Shown one piece after another: positions 1-10,180 of a DNA stretch of 64,000 nt (its first letter is position 1; each line of letters opens with the position of its first letter). The DNA comes from Bradyrhizobium sp. dw_411. GTDB taxonomy: Bacteria > Pseudomonadota > Alphaproteobacteria > Rhizobiales > Xanthobacteraceae. The notes below the pieces were generated by a model. It did no database searches. It saw nothing but the letters and a program-made list of their open reading frames with translations, and was not told where the DNA came from. A program made the position numbers and the translations under genes. The stretch lies in NCBI RefSeq assembly GCF_018449695.1, contig NZ_JAAVUY010000011.1:182197-246196 (forward strand). The letters run 5' to 3'.

Positions 1-947
1 CACTTTTCGATCTCGGCCTGCGTAAAGGCCTTCAGATCGGCCGGACTTCCGCCTGCCGGCTCGGCACCGAAATTGGAAAGGAATTCCTGCGTCTTCGGCT
101 CCTGCAGCCACGCATTGGCGGTCGCGTTCAGCTTGGCCACGATTTCGCTGGGAACCTTCGCGGGCAGCAGCAGCGCATACCAGACGCTCGCCTCGAAGCC
201 GGGGAGCCCTGATTCTGCGACCGTCGGCACATCAGGGAGTTTCGACCAGCGTTGCGAAGACGCGATTGCGAGCGCCTTGATCTTGTTGTCCAGGATGGAG
301 GGAACATAGGCCGCCAGCGAATCCATGCCGATGTCGATATGGCTGCCGATCAGATCGCTCAGGATCGGGGCACTGCCGCGATACTGGGCCTTGCCGAACT
401 CGATCCCGACCGTGCGGCCCAACAGCTCGCCGGTGATGTGACCCAAGGTGCCGTTGCCCGGAAACCCTGCCGTGGTCTTGTTCGGGTTGGCTTTTGCGTA
501 AGTGATAAAATCCTTGAGCGACCCATAGGGCGCGTCCGGCCGAGCGGTGACGATCACAGGCGCCTTGGCGACGAGCACGACCGGCGCAAAGTCGCGCTGC
601 GGGTCGAACTCCATGTCCTTGTACATCAGCTTGTTGGTCGCGGCTTGCGCGGTGGTCGCAAACAGAACCGTGTAACCGTCGGCCGCGGCGCGCGCGACAG
701 CACCCGCGCCGATATTGCCGCCGGCGCCGGTTTTGTTCTCCACGATAAAGGGCTGACTGAATTTCTCGCTCAGTTCACGGGCAAGACCGCGGGCGATCAC
801 ATCAGAGCTGGTGCCGGCCGCAAATGGAACGATCATCGTCACCGGACGCGACGGCCAGGTTTCCGCATGACCCGACGCGGCTTGCGCGAAGCACAGAACC
901 GTTCCCAGCAACACAGACGCAGCGGCCCGCCGATTGATCGGTCGCAT
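1..947 (-). CDS. Tripartite tricarboxylate transporter substrate-binding protein (Bug family), 3' end outside window
   Basis: Reading leftward from ATG 947-945, the frame stays open to the window edge (315 codons), so the C-terminus is missing. The N-terminus is a Sec signal peptide with a short arginine start, an LLGTVLC core and an AQA-type cleavage region. The mature part shows Bug-family landmarks: a start like WPSRPVTMIVPFAAG, then ENKTGAGGNIGA and later PGNGTLGHITGELL. Members bind carboxylates in the periplasm for TctA/TctB-type carriers. No tctA or tctB is visible; they may lie beyond the left edge. The start is 2 nt after the stop of the DHOD-like gene, so it is probably translated with it as the last visible gene of a Liv-type operon, which is an unusual place for a Bug protein. 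Confidence 0.88.
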   Translation of the reverse strand, partial: MRPINRRAAASVLLGTVLCFAQAASGHAETWPSRPVTMIVPFAAGTSSDVIARGLARELSEKFSQPFIVENKTGAGGNIGAGAVARAAADGYTVLFATTAQAATNKLMYKDMEFDPQRDFAPVVLVAKAPVIVTARPDAPYGSLKDFITYAKANPNKTTAGFPGNGTLGHITGELLGRTVGIEFGKAQYRGSAPILSDLIGSHIDIGMDSLAAYVPSILDNKIKALAIASSQRWSKLPDVPTVAESGLPGFEASVWYALLLPAKVPSEIVAKLNATANAWLQEPKTQEFLSNFGAEPAGGSPADLKAFTQAEIEK

Positions 948-949
948 GA

Positions 950-2014
950 TTATTTCTCCCTGCTGCCTTGTTCGATGTCGGCAACATATTTTTTCCAGTT
1001 GTCCGTACGCAAAGGCATGTCGGCGAACGTCTTGCGCTGGTCTGCCGCCACACCGACGAGTTCGGCCGCGGTTATGCCCTTGCGTTGGAGATACGCCTCG
1101 AATCCTTCGAGCGCCGATGACAGCACCGACGTCCCGCGCAGCATCACCGCGGACGACATCTCCACCGCGCTGGCGCCAGCGAGCATCATCCGCACCGCAT
1201 CGAGACCATTCTGCACGCCGTTGGTCGCGATCAACGGCTTGTCCGGACCGAGCTGCTGCCGAGACGCGGCCAGCCAATGACAGGTGAGTGGCAGGTTCCA
1301 ATAGCCGCCAACGCCGAGCGAGGTCCCGAGAAACGGCGCCATGGTCTCGACATCAGGGATGAATCCGAGCGAGCGCCCGGCCATCACAACCGCTTCACCG
1401 CCCGCGCGAAAGGCCGCCGCGGCCAAATCCGGAACCCGTTCGCTCTGGCCTGATATCTTGACCCACAGGGGAATGCCGATGGCCTGCCGCACCGCGGAGA
1501 CAATCATGGTCACCCGCTCAGGATCGAGTTCGGTCGAGACCACCCCCTTCGCCTGGCTGGCATAGGGCGTGCCGATGTTCAGCTCGAGTATCCGCAAGCC
1601 GGCCTGCTCGACCTGTTTGGCCATCGCGACCGTCTGCGCGAGATCCGCCACGATGAGACTGGCGATCGCGTAGGCGTCCAATGCTTTTGCCTCGACATCC
1701 AATTGTGCGGTCTGTTCGAGCCACGCCTCGAAGCTTTGCGGAGTGAGACCGGAGCGGCACGCCATGAACGCCGTTGCCGGCGCATCCGGTGTCCACGGAA
1801 TTTCGCGCCAGGCTTCATCGAGCAGCATGTATTCCGCACGTTGCAACTGGTCCCGGCCGCGTTCGGATTCGTTGGTGGACTTTACGACCACCGCCCCTAC
1901 CCCCGCACGCAACGCGCGTCGAACGCCGTCCGCCTCGATCAGATGCTCGGCCGATCCCGCGATCAGCGGGTTCTTCAGCACGGTCCTGCCGACGCTGATC
2001 TCTGACTTGCTCAT
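950..2014 (-). CDS. Dihydroorotate dehydrogenase-like FMN TIM-barrel protein
   Basis: A 354-residue protein of the DHOD/PreA-like flavoprotein fold. The N-terminus (SVGRTVLKNPLIAGSAEH) is the usual beta-strand leading into the barrel. VVVKSTNE, LELNIGTPYA, PLWVKISGQ and LIATNGVQNGLDAVRMMLAGA are the phosphate- and flavin-binding strands of the family. AVEMSSAVMLRG near the end is the phosphate-gripping helix region. There is no iron-sulfur domain as in PreA. Such proteins reduce or oxidise pyrimidine-like or other unsaturated rings in the cytoplasm; the substrate here is unknown. It sits 40 nt after the cupin gene and 2 nt before the Bug gene. True PyrD is less likely because the context is catabolic transport, not pyrimidine synthesis. 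Confidence 0.8.
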   Translation of the reverse strand: MSKSEISVGRTVLKNPLIAGSAEHLIEADGVRRALRAGVGAVVVKSTNESERGRDQLQRAEYMLLDEAWREIPWTPDAPATAFMACRSGLTPQSFEAWLEQTAQLDVEAKALDAYAIASLIVADLAQTVAMAKQVEQAGLRILELNIGTPYASQAKGVVSTELDPERVTMIVSAVRQAIGIPLWVKISGQSERVPDLAAAAFRAGGEAVVMAGRSLGFIPDVETMAPFLGTSLGVGGYWNLPLTCHWLAASRQQLGPDKPLIATNGVQNGLDAVRMMLAGASAVEMSSAVMLRGTSVLSSALEGFEAYLQRKGITAAELVGVAADQRKTFADMPLRTDNWKKYVADIEQGSREK

Positions 2015-2054
2015 CCCTCGGTCCTTTGCTCAGCGTCGTCAGGTAATTTGCGCT

Positions 2055-2390
2055 TCAGGCGGCGTATTCCGGCCGCTTCGGCGTAAAGACATCAAGGTTC
2101 ATCACCGGCTCATCGCCGAGCACTTCGCCCCAATGCGTGACATTCGGCGGAATCAAAACCAGCCCGCCGGGGCCGACGTCCCGCACCTCGTCGCCGATAT
2201 GGAAGCGCAGCGTTCCCGACATGATGTAAGCGATCTGCTCGTGCGGGTGGCTGTGCGGCTTCGGCTCATGGCCGGGCATCAGCCGATGAAGTGCTACCGT
2301 CGCGCCATCGCCGGAAAACGCTTTCTGCTCGACGCCCTGGCGGATCAGCTTCCACTCAATTTTGCTCCAGTCGATCTCATGGATATTCAT
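2055..2390 (-). CDS. Small single-domain cupin protein
   Basis: A 111-residue conserved-barrel cupin. The first metal motif is visible as GHEPKPHSHPHEQIAYIMSG (two or three His and a Glu, residues about 40-59). The second is weaker, VLIPPNVTHWGEVLGDEP (about 78-95), with one His. The open frame runs upstream to 2858 but that extension is out-of-frame LivH sequence; ATG 2390 starts a typical cupin N-terminus (MNIHEIDWSKIEWK). It lies 29 nt after livH and 40 nt before the DHOD-like gene, within the same operon. Small cupins of this size often act as isomerases, dioxygenases or ligand-binding proteins; the sequence does not decide which. Confidence 0.85.
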   Translation of the reverse strand: MNIHEIDWSKIEWKLIRQGVEQKAFSGDGATVALHRLMPGHEPKPHSHPHEQIAYIMSGTLRFHIGDEVRDVGPGGLVLIPPNVTHWGEVLGDEPVMNLDVFTPKRPEYAA

Positions 2391-2419
2391 GGCATTCCTC
2401 ACTTGGTTAGTTGATCTGG

Positions 2420-3284
2420 CTATTTGGCGGGACCGAGAAGTCCCGTCGGGCGGACGAACAGAAACAGCAACAAGATAGACAGCGCGGCGACGTTTTTGAA
2501 CGCCGCACCCAGCAACACGATGGCGAGCGCCTGGGCGACACCGAGCAGGATGCCGCCGGCGAAAGCGCCGAGCGGACGGCCGAAGCCGCCGACGATCGCG
2601 GCGATGAAGCCGGAGATCGCAAAGGGTACGCCGACATTGAAGGCGGTATATTGCGTCGGCGTGATCAGAATGCCGGCAAAGGCGCCGAGTGCGGCGCTGA
2701 GCGCGAAGGCGAGCGCCAGCATGCGCGATACCCGTATGCCCTGCAACGCAGCGGCATCGCGGTTGATGGAGCAGGCCCGCATCGCCTTGCCGGTTTTGGT
2801 CGACGAAAAGAACAACCCCAGCAAAATAATGACCAATGCCGAGCAGCCGAGGATCCACAGGAACTGGAAATTGATCGCGAAACCGAACAGCCGCAGCGGT
2901 GGCAAGTCAGTAAAGACCGGCAGCGTGCGCGGCTGATCGCCGGCCATGATTTGCGTGATGCGTTCCACCACGATCTGCGCAGCCAGGGTCGCGAGAATCA
3001 TCACGAACATAGTCGATCCGCGATTCCAGAGCGGACGCACCACGATGCGTTCCAGCACCACGCCCAACATCGCGACAATCGCGATGGCTCCGATCGCGGC
3101 GAGCGGCAACGGCAGACCAAGCTTGATCATCCCGACATTGGTGAGCATGCCGCCGAGCATCACGAAGGCGCCCTGCGCGAAATTCACGATGCCGCTGGCG
3201 TTATAGATGACGCAAAAGCCGATCCCGATCAGACCATAGACCGCACCGATACCGATGCCACTGAGAACCGATTGCGCGACGAGG

Positions 3285-3292
<8 letters not shown>
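2420..3292 (-). CDS. livH: Branched-chain-type ABC transporter permease, LivH family
   Basis: A 290-residue, strongly hydrophobic inner-membrane permease. The start MFNLVAQSVLSGIGIGAVYGLIGIGFCVIY is the standard LivH entry, followed by the NFAQGAFVMLGGM motif and, near the end, GFGRPLGAFAGGILLG, the EAA-like coupling region. ATG 3292 is preferred over the upstream in-frame start at 3313 because it gives the family N-terminus and overlaps the livG stop by 8 nt (ATGTTTAA). It pairs with LivM (4055-5029) to form the pore for the substrate delivered by the binding protein at 5723-6868. It is followed by the cupin gene. Confidence 0.92.
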
Positions 3293-4054
<762 letters not shown>

Positions 4055-4058
<4 letters not shown>

Positions 4059-5029
4059 GCGCTCCTCCGCCGCCATCTGGCCCACAGTTCGGGCAAGGAA
4101 GCGAGCCCGCGCGGCGCATAGATCAGGATCACGATCAGCGCGGCGCCGTAAGCGAGGTCCTGATAATCCTTGAAAGTGCGAAAGCTTTCCGGGAGGACCG
4201 AGATGATGATGGCGCCGAGTGCGGGCCCCGCGATGGTGCCGATGCCGCCGACGTAGAGCATCGTAAAGGACATCACGACCATCGGCAGGCCGAACACTTC
4301 CGGGCTCACGAAGCCTACCGCATGCGCGAACAGCGAGCCGGCGATGGCCGCGTAGGCCGCCGAGATCATGAAGGCGATCAGCTTGTAGCGCGCGACGTCG
4401 ATGCCGAGCGCACGCGCGGCGTCTTCGCTGCCCGCCGCGGCCACGAACGCCCGACCGAGCCGGGAGCGGCGGATGCCGGCCGCCGACAGCAACGCCAGCG
4501 CGGCGGCGATCATGAGAAACACCAGCAGACCGCGGTCGGATGTAATCGTAAAGCGGCCGATACCGATCGGCGCGATGCCGGAAATGCCCATATAGCCCTG
4601 CGTCACCGACTGCCATTGCACGGCCACTTCATAAACAATCAGTCCGATCGCCAGCGTCGCCATTGCCAGATAATGGCCGCGCAACCGCAGCACGGGATAA
4701 CCGATGACGAGCGCGCAGAGGAGTGCGCCGGCCAGCCCGACCAGGCCGGCTGGCAGCGGCTCCCAGCCATAAGTCGCGGTCAGCACGGCCGAACTGTAAC
4801 CGCCGATCGCGGCAAACGCATTATGACCGAACGACACCTGTCCGGTGAATCCCATGAAGATGTTCAGGCCGGTGACCAGGACCGTGTAGATCAATGCGAA
4901 CTGTAACACGGCGATGAGATAGCCGCCGCTCGCAAATGTATAGACGACGAACACCGCCGCGAGGCCCCACAGGAGCCACGTCGCCAGATTGCCACGGCCG
5001 TTAGCCCAGATAGTATTGAACGAGTTCAT
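4055..5029 (-). CDS. livM: Branched-chain-type ABC transporter permease, LivM family
   Basis: A 324-residue membrane protein with about ten hydrophobic segments. GLNIFMGFTGQVSFGHNAFAAIGGY is the hallmark LivM segment, AARALGIDVARYKLIAFMISAAYAAIAG the cytoplasmic coupling loop, and GGIGTIAGPALGAIII the conserved late motif. Its ATG (5029) lies 29 nt inside the 3' end of livF, and its stop overlaps livG as ATGA. It forms the second permease subunit of the importer fed by the binding protein at 5723-6868. Confidence 0.93.
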
Positions 5030-5726
5030 CGTGTGACTTGATTGTGCGCGGATCTATTTCCGCGGCGATGGAGCCGACCGAGAGCAGATAGGCGCGGTTG
5101 GCGAGCTTGAGCACCAGCGGCGCCTTCTGCTCGACGAGAATGATGGACAGGCCCTGGCGGTTGAGCTCGCCGAGCTTCTGGAGAATTTCGTCGATGATTC
5201 GCGGCGCGAGACCGAGCGAGGGCTCGTCAAGCAGGAGAATTTTCGGCTCCGACATCAGCGCGCGGCCGACCGCAAGCATCTGCTGCTCGCCGCCGGACAA
5301 GGAGCCCGCGGTTTGCGCGAGACGCTCCTTCAGGCGCGGAAACATTGCCAGCACGCGCGCGGTGCGGCGCGCATATTCGTGCTTGTCGTTGAGCAGGTAG
5401 GCGCCGAGCTCGAGATTTTCGGCGACTGTCATCGGCGCGAATATGCCGCGGCCCTCGGGCACCAGCACGATGCCGAGTCCCGCGGCCGCAGCGGGGGCAC
5501 GGCGCGGCACTGCGCGCCCGCGGAACTTCACCTGGCCCTGCGTCGGCACCAGACCCATGATGGCATTCATCAGCGTAGATTTACCGGCCCCGTTGGGGCC
5601 GAGTACTGCGACCAGCTCGCCTTCGTCGACGTGCAGATCGACCGGCCGAAGCGCCTCGACGTGCCCGTAGCGCGCCGAAAGCCCTTCGATCTCGAGGATC
5701 CGCGTAGGGGTCGCGATGCTCTTCAC
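5001..5726 (-). CDS. livF: Branched-chain-type ABC transporter ATPase, LivF family
   Basis: A 241-residue ABC ATPase with Walker A GPNGAGKS (about residues 43-50), signature LSGGEQQMLAVGRAL, Walker B ILLLDEPSLGLAP and the LivF-type ILVEQKAPL in place of a switch His. The open frame extends to 5978, but that sequence is the binding-protein gene read out of frame. The natural start is GTG 5726, whose last two bases form the binding-protein stop (GTGA overlap), giving the family start ILEIEGLSARYGHVEALRPV. It overlaps livM by 29 nt. Confidence 0.9.
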   Translation of the reverse strand: MKSIATPTRILEIEGLSARYGHVEALRPVDLHVDEGELVAVLGPNGAGKSTLMNAIMGLVPTQGQVKFRGRAVPRRAPAAAAGLGIVLVPEGRGIFAPMTVAENLELGAYLLNDKHEYARRTARVLAMFPRLKERLAQTAGSLSGGEQQMLAVGRALMSEPKILLLDEPSLGLAPRIIDEILQKLGELNRQGLSIILVEQKAPLVLKLANRAYLLSVGSIAAEIDPRTIKSHDELVQYYLG

Positions 5727-6868
5727 TTCACCACTTTGACCTGGCCGCCGGTGATGGTCGCCAACAGCAGGGGATTTTCGGTGATGCCCTGATGATTGGT
5801 CGCCGACATATGATAGATCCCGGTGGTGCCCTGGAAATTGTCCATCGATTCCAGCGCATCGCGCACCTTCGGGCCCTCGACGGATTTGGCTTTTCCTGCC
5901 GCGGCCGCGATCAGCATCACCGCGTCCCAGCCACGCCCGGCCCAGTTCGGATCGCGGTCCTTGTACTTGGCCCGCCACGGCGTCAGGAATTTGCCGATCT
6001 CGGTCTTGAGCGGGCTGCTTTCGATTTCGTCATAAACCTGCGAAGGGGACGCGACGAAGAAGAACTTGTCGCCGAGCACTTCCGCCACCGGGCGAAACAC
6101 CGCGATGTCCTCGAGGCTGGTCAACATGATCATGTCGAGGTCGAGCTGCTTGATGTTCTTCGCGGCCGTGAGCGTGGTGCCGCCAAGGCCGATCTTGATC
6201 AGTGCACGGGCGCCGGCGGCGTACATCTTCTGGATCTGCACGCTCAGATCGGCGTCGTCGGTCTTGTATTGCTCGACCCCGACGATCTCCAAGCCGTAAT
6301 CCTTGGCCTCTTTCTCGGCCGCGGCCTTCTGCGCATTGGCGTAGGGCGAGGGATCGTGCAGCACGCCGATTTTTTTGATCTGGGTTTTTTTCTGGATATA
6401 TTCGAGGCGCGTCTCGACCTCGAAGCGCGGCTGCGGAATCGTGGTGAAGGCCCATTTCACGTGATCCGGCTGCTGCGGCAGAATCGAGCACAGCACCATC
6501 GGGGTTTCCGCGCGCACCACCAGGGGTGCGGCGGCAAAATTGCCGGCCGACACACAGCCGCTGGCGAACACCTGGACTTTGTCGGAAGAGAGCATCTTGC
6601 GATAGGCGGTCACCGCCTCCTGCGGCTCCGAACGATTGTCCTCGACGACCAGTTCGAGCTTGCGGCCATCGACGCCGCCAGCGGCGTTCACGGCCGCGAT
6701 CGCGACTTCGACGCCGTCGCGCCAGGCGCGATCCACAGTCGCGGCGTAGCCGGTCAATCCGGCCGACATTCCGATCTTGTAGGCGTCCTGCGCCCGCGCG
6801 CCTGACGTGCCGGACAGTGCGACCGCGCCTGCCAGCAGGAGCCCGGACGTAAACCGGAACTGAGCCAT
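5723..6868 (-). CDS. Branched-chain-type ABC transporter substrate-binding protein
   Basis: A 381-residue periplasmic binding protein of the LivJ/LivK (type I) fold. The signal peptide ends around SGARAQDAYK, followed by YKIGMSAGLTGYAATVDRAW and GGVDGRKLELVVEDN, the usual first lobe. A second domain starts near KIGVLHDPSPYANAQK. It begins the livFMGH set at 5726-2420 and overlaps livF by GTGA. The gene is 65 nt downstream of the IclR regulator on the same strand, so it may be co-transcribed with it or have its own promoter in 6869-6933. Ligand unknown; the linked enzymes argue against simple leucine uptake. Confidence 0.9.
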   Translation of the reverse strand: MAQFRFTSGLLLAGAVALSGTSGARAQDAYKIGMSAGLTGYAATVDRAWRDGVEVAIAAVNAAGGVDGRKLELVVEDNRSEPQEAVTAYRKMLSSDKVQVFASGCVSAGNFAAAPLVVRAETPMVLCSILPQQPDHVKWAFTTIPQPRFEVETRLEYIQKKTQIKKIGVLHDPSPYANAQKAAAEKEAKDYGLEIVGVEQYKTDDADLSVQIQKMYAAGARALIKIGLGGTTLTAAKNIKQLDLDMIMLTSLEDIAVFRPVAEVLGDKFFFVASPSQVYDEIESSPLKTEIGKFLTPWRAKYKDRDPNWAGRGWDAVMLIAAAAGKAKSVEGPKVRDALESMDNFQGTTGIYHMSATNHQGITENPLLLATITGGQVKVVK

Positions 6869-6933
6869 GTATTTCCCCCGTATTTTTTGATCGTTTTGGT
6901 TGCGAACTTGCAGAGACGAGACTTGTAGATAGA

Positions 6934-7785
6934 TCAGTCGAAAATAAACTCCCGCAGGTTTGGAATGCCGAGCCCTTCATAGGCGGTCGAGTTCAGCCGC
7001 AGCGAGATCGCCTTGGTGCAGGAGCGGAGCAGCTTGAGTTGTTCGGGATCGACCGGCTCATGAACATCCTGCGTGGTCCCGACGATCGCGACCGCGCCAA
7101 CAAGTTCGTTGTCGAAATTCAGGATCGGCGCAGCCACGGCGGAAATACCGAGCAGCGTCTCATCCATGGAGACGTCAAATAATTGTTGGCGGATTTGCGC
7201 CAAACGCTCGCGCATCATCACTGGGTCGACCAATGTGCGCGGCGTGAAGGCCTGGAGCTTGCGCGCCAGAATGCGCTGCTGCACCGCTGCCGGCGCGAAA
7301 GCCAGGTTCAGGCGCCCTTGTGCCGATGCATGCGCCGGCAGGCGATAGCCGAGTCGCACTGAAATGGTCACCAGATTGGGGCTTTCGACCACCGCGTTGA
7401 TGATGGCATCGCCGTTTGCCGGCGTGCTCAGCACGATGGTCTGCCGCGTCAGATCGCGCAGCCGCGACATGTACGGTTCGGCCAGCCGCCGCAGATCGAA
7501 CTGGTCGATCGCGGACTGGCCGATATACACGAGCTTGAGGCCGAGCCGGTAGGTTTCAGTCTTGGCGTCCTGATCGACGAAGCCGAGATGCTTCAGTGTC
7601 GACAGATGGCGATGCATCTTCGCCTTGGGTTCGCCGAGCTGGCTGGCGAGCGCGGTGAGCCGCATCGGCTGTCCGGCCGCGGCCAGCGCCTCGATGATCT
7701 GCCCGGTGATCACAACAGACTGGATGAACTCGGAATTGCCCGAGCGCTCCTCGTCCTCGGCACGATCAAGCGTTTCGGCTTTCAT
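6934..7785 (-). CDS. IclR-family transcriptional regulator
   Basis: A 283-residue IclR protein. Residues about 25-85 are the winged helix-turn-helix (QIIEALAAAGQPMRLTALAS, then KAKMHRHLSTLKHLGFV), and about 100-265 the GAF-like effector domain with LPAHASAQGRLNLAF and ISAVAAPILNFDNELVGAVAIVG. Members usually act on an adjacent catabolic operon, as activators or repressors, with a small organic acid as effector. It is divergent from hyuA (8085) and directly upstream of the Liv-type operon. The 299-nt gap to hyuA holds a perfect 8-bp inverted repeat suited to a dimeric regulator, so it probably controls one or both directions. Confidence 0.93.
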   Translation of the reverse strand: MKAETLDRAEDEERSGNSEFIQSVVITGQIIEALAAAGQPMRLTALASQLGEPKAKMHRHLSTLKHLGFVDQDAKTETYRLGLKLVYIGQSAIDQFDLRRLAEPYMSRLRDLTRQTIVLSTPANGDAIINAVVESPNLVTISVRLGYRLPAHASAQGRLNLAFAPAAVQQRILARKLQAFTPRTLVDPVMMRERLAQIRQQLFDVSMDETLLGISAVAAPILNFDNELVGAVAIVGTTQDVHEPVDPEQLKLLRSCTKAISLRLNSTAYEGLGIPNLREFIFD

Positions 7786-8084
7786 GGAAGCGCCTTTGCC
7801 GTGGAAGCGCTTCTAAGCCACGCAAGCGAATCCAGCCCGCCAAGACGGTTGCTTTCGACGATCCTGTGCGCGGCGTACCCGATCACTGCCTCCCAGTCCT
7901 CTATCTCGTTATAAGAGACAGGGTTATGAATTTTGGAACAGCCTACCTATCCACGTCGACGAATGTCAACGTGGCATTACAGTTTGACACCTAAAACCGG
8001 CACCCTATAATCAAATTAACGGAACACAGTATCGTATAAAGAAACCAAGATGTTCCGTCTGAGGAAACCTGAGGGCGTCTTTTC
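7786..8084. promoter_or_regulatory. Divergent IclR/hyuA control region with dyads
   Basis: No gene is seen here. ACGGAACA (8019-8026) and TGTTCCGT (8051-8058) form a perfect 8-bp inverted repeat with a 24-nt spacer ending 26 nt before the hyuA ATG. A further GGAACA lies at 7935-7940. Nearer the regulator are a 10-bp palindrome GAAGCGCTTC (7804-7813), with GGAAGCGC repeated at 7786-7793, and TCTC/GAGA arms around TTATAA at 7904-7918. A GAGGG Shine-Dalgarno (8071-8075) precedes hyuA. Binding by the adjacent IclR protein is inference. Confidence 0.5.
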
Positions 8085-10175
8085 ATGCCGAACCATGCCT
8101 CGAACTATGCTTTGGCCGTCGATATTGGCGGGACTTTCACCGATGTGGTTCTGAGAAGCGGCTCCGGCCAGACTTCAGGCCAGACCTGGGTCGACAAGAC
8201 ACTCACCACCCCCGAAAGCCTCGACATCGGGTTCTTCCGCGCCGTCGATTCCGCGCTGGCCAAAGCCGGAATCGAGGCCGCCGCCGTGACCGACGTGGTC
8301 GTCCACGCCACCACCGTGGTCACCAACGCAGTGATCGAGCGCAAGGGACCGTTGACGGCGCTGCTGGTCACCGACGGCTTCCGCGACATCCTCACCATCA
8401 AGGACGAACATCGCTACGAGATGTTCGATCCGCAGATCGAATTCCCCGAACAACTTGTCACCCGCGAGATGACTTTCGGGGTGCCGGAGCGCGTGCTGGC
8501 GAGCGGAGACGTGCTCACGCCCCTCGATACCGTCAGGGCAGCCGCGATCGTCGATGATCTCAGGGCGAAGGGCGTAGTGTCCGTCGCGATCTCCTTCCTC
8601 AACTCCTATCTCAACCCGGCGAACGAACGCGCGATGCGTAAGGTGTTGCAGGCGCGCGCACCGGGCATGTATGTCTCGATCTCGTCGGATGTCGCGCCGC
8701 AGATCCGTGAATATCCGCGCACCTCCACGGTGGTGATGAACGCCTACACCACGCCGATCACGGGTCCTTATCTCGACGCGCTACGCGACGGCCTGCGCAA
8801 GCGCGGCTTCGTCCACGATCCCTTGATCATGCTGAGCAATGGCGGCGTCATCGGCATCGACATCGCCAAGAAGTTTCCAGTGCGCATGGTGGAATCCGGC
8901 CCGGCCGCCGGCGCGCTGGCAGCGGCCTATTATGCCGAGGTGCTCGGCCTCGACCGCCTGCTGTCGTTCGACATGGGCGGCACGACGGCGAAGGCTTGTA
9001 TCATCGAGGATCGTCATCCGCTGATCAGCGGCAATTTCGAAGTCGACCGCATCTATCGCTTCAAGACCGGCAGCGGCCTACCGATTTTGATTCCCTCGGT
9101 CGACATGATCGAAATCGGCGCGGGCGGCGGCAGCATCGCCTCGGTCAGCAATCTCGGCCTGTTGAAGGTAGGGCCGCGCAGCGCCGGCTCGACACCGGGC
9201 CCGGTCGCCTATAGCCGCGGCGGCCAGGACGCCACAGTGACCGACGCCGACCTCGTGCTCGGCTATCTCAGCGCGGACAATTTCCTCGGCGGCGACATGA
9301 AGCTCGATCTGGCCGGCGCCGAGAAACAATTGGCGAAACTGGGCGAGAGCCTTGGCACATCGGTGCGCGACGTCGCCGCCGGTATTTATCGAGTGGTCGG
9401 CGAATCCATGACCGCTGCTGCGCGCGCGCATGCCGTCGATCGCGGCATCGACTATCGCGGCGTGCCGTTGTTTGCCTTCGGTGGCGCCGGTCCGGTCCAT
9501 GCCTGTTACGTCGCTGAATTGCTCGACAGTCCGATGGTGATCTATCCGCCGCTGGCGAGCGTGCTGTCCGCCTTCGGCACATTGGTGACGCCGCCGCGTC
9601 TCGATCTCAGCCAGGGCGCGCTATCGCGCCTGTCAGCGCTGAAATGGGACGATGTCGATCGTATCGTCGCCAAGCTCGTTGCAGACGCCAGCAGCGGATT
9701 GGCCAGTGCCGGCTGCAAGCCGTCCGACATTCAGTTCCAGTTCGGGGCTGATCTGCGCTATTTCGGCCAGCAGAACGAAGTGACCGCCTGGTTCGATGCC
9801 GATCCGCGCCAACAACACGACGCGGCGCGGGTGCGCGCCATCTTCGAGGACGCCTATGAAAAGCTCTATAGCTTGCGGCTGCCCGAGGTGGATGTGGAGA
9901 TCGTCAGTTGGCGCCTTGTTGCCACCGGCCCGGTCGCATCGCGCGACAGCAAGGTCGCGCTTCAGTCGGCTGCCGCGAAACCGCAGGGCAAGCGCAGCGC
10001 GCGTTTCGGCGCCAACGACATCGAAACGCCGGTCTATGCCCGCAAGGACCTGGCGGAAGGGCAAACCCTCGAAGGGCCCGCCATCATCGAAGAACGCGAA
10101 ACCACGATCATCATCCTGCCGGGCTGGCGCGCCAAAGTGGACGCGACCGGCTGTATCATGGCGTCGAAGGAGTAG
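8085..10175 (+). CDS. hyuA: Hydantoinase/oxoprolinase family protein, HyuA-type subunit
   Basis: A 696-residue HyuA-type protein. DIGGTFTD at residues 13-20 is the N-terminal ATPase-fold phosphate motif. VVHATTVVTNAVIERKG and SVAISFLNSYLNPANE belong to the N-terminal domain, LLSFDMGGTTAKACII and GAGGGSIA to the central hydantoinase_A domain, and FGGAGPVHAC is the late glycine loop. Together with HyuB it forms ATP-dependent amidohydrolases (N-methylhydantoinase, 5-oxoprolinase) or acetone/acetophenone carboxylases; the sequence alone does not separate these. A GAGGG site lies 9 nt before the ATG. hyuB starts 5 nt after the stop. No third small carboxylase subunit is visible. Confidence 0.9.
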   Translation: MPNHASNYALAVDIGGTFTDVVLRSGSGQTSGQTWVDKTLTTPESLDIGFFRAVDSALAKAGIEAAAVTDVVVHATTVVTNAVIERKGPLTALLVTDGFRDILTIKDEHRYEMFDPQIEFPEQLVTREMTFGVPERVLASGDVLTPLDTVRAAAIVDDLRAKGVVSVAISFLNSYLNPANERAMRKVLQARAPGMYVSISSDVAPQIREYPRTSTVVMNAYTTPITGPYLDALRDGLRKRGFVHDPLIMLSNGGVIGIDIAKKFPVRMVESGPAAGALAAAYYAEVLGLDRLLSFDMGGTTAKACIIEDRHPLISGNFEVDRIYRFKTGSGLPILIPSVDMIEIGAGGGSIASVSNLGLLKVGPRSAGSTPGPVAYSRGGQDATVTDADLVLGYLSADNFLGGDMKLDLAGAEKQLAKLGESLGTSVRDVAAGIYRVVGESMTAAARAHAVDRGIDYRGVPLFAFGGAGPVHACYVAELLDSPMVIYPPLASVLSAFGTLVTPPRLDLSQGALSRLSALKWDDVDRIVAKLVADASSGLASAGCKPSDIQFQFGADLRYFGQQNEVTAWFDADPRQQHDAARVRAIFEDAYEKLYSLRLPEVDVEIVSWRLVATGPVASRDSKVALQSAAAKPQGKRSARFGANDIETPVYARKDLAEGQTLEGPAIIEERETTIIILPGWRAKVDATGCIMASKE

Positions 10176-10180
10176 CTGAC

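Noticed and set aside
252..1280. Plus-strand open frame of 342 codons across the Bug and DHOD-like genes
   Set aside because: Arg/Gly-rich composition without motifs, and it lies antisense to two clearly recognisable proteins.
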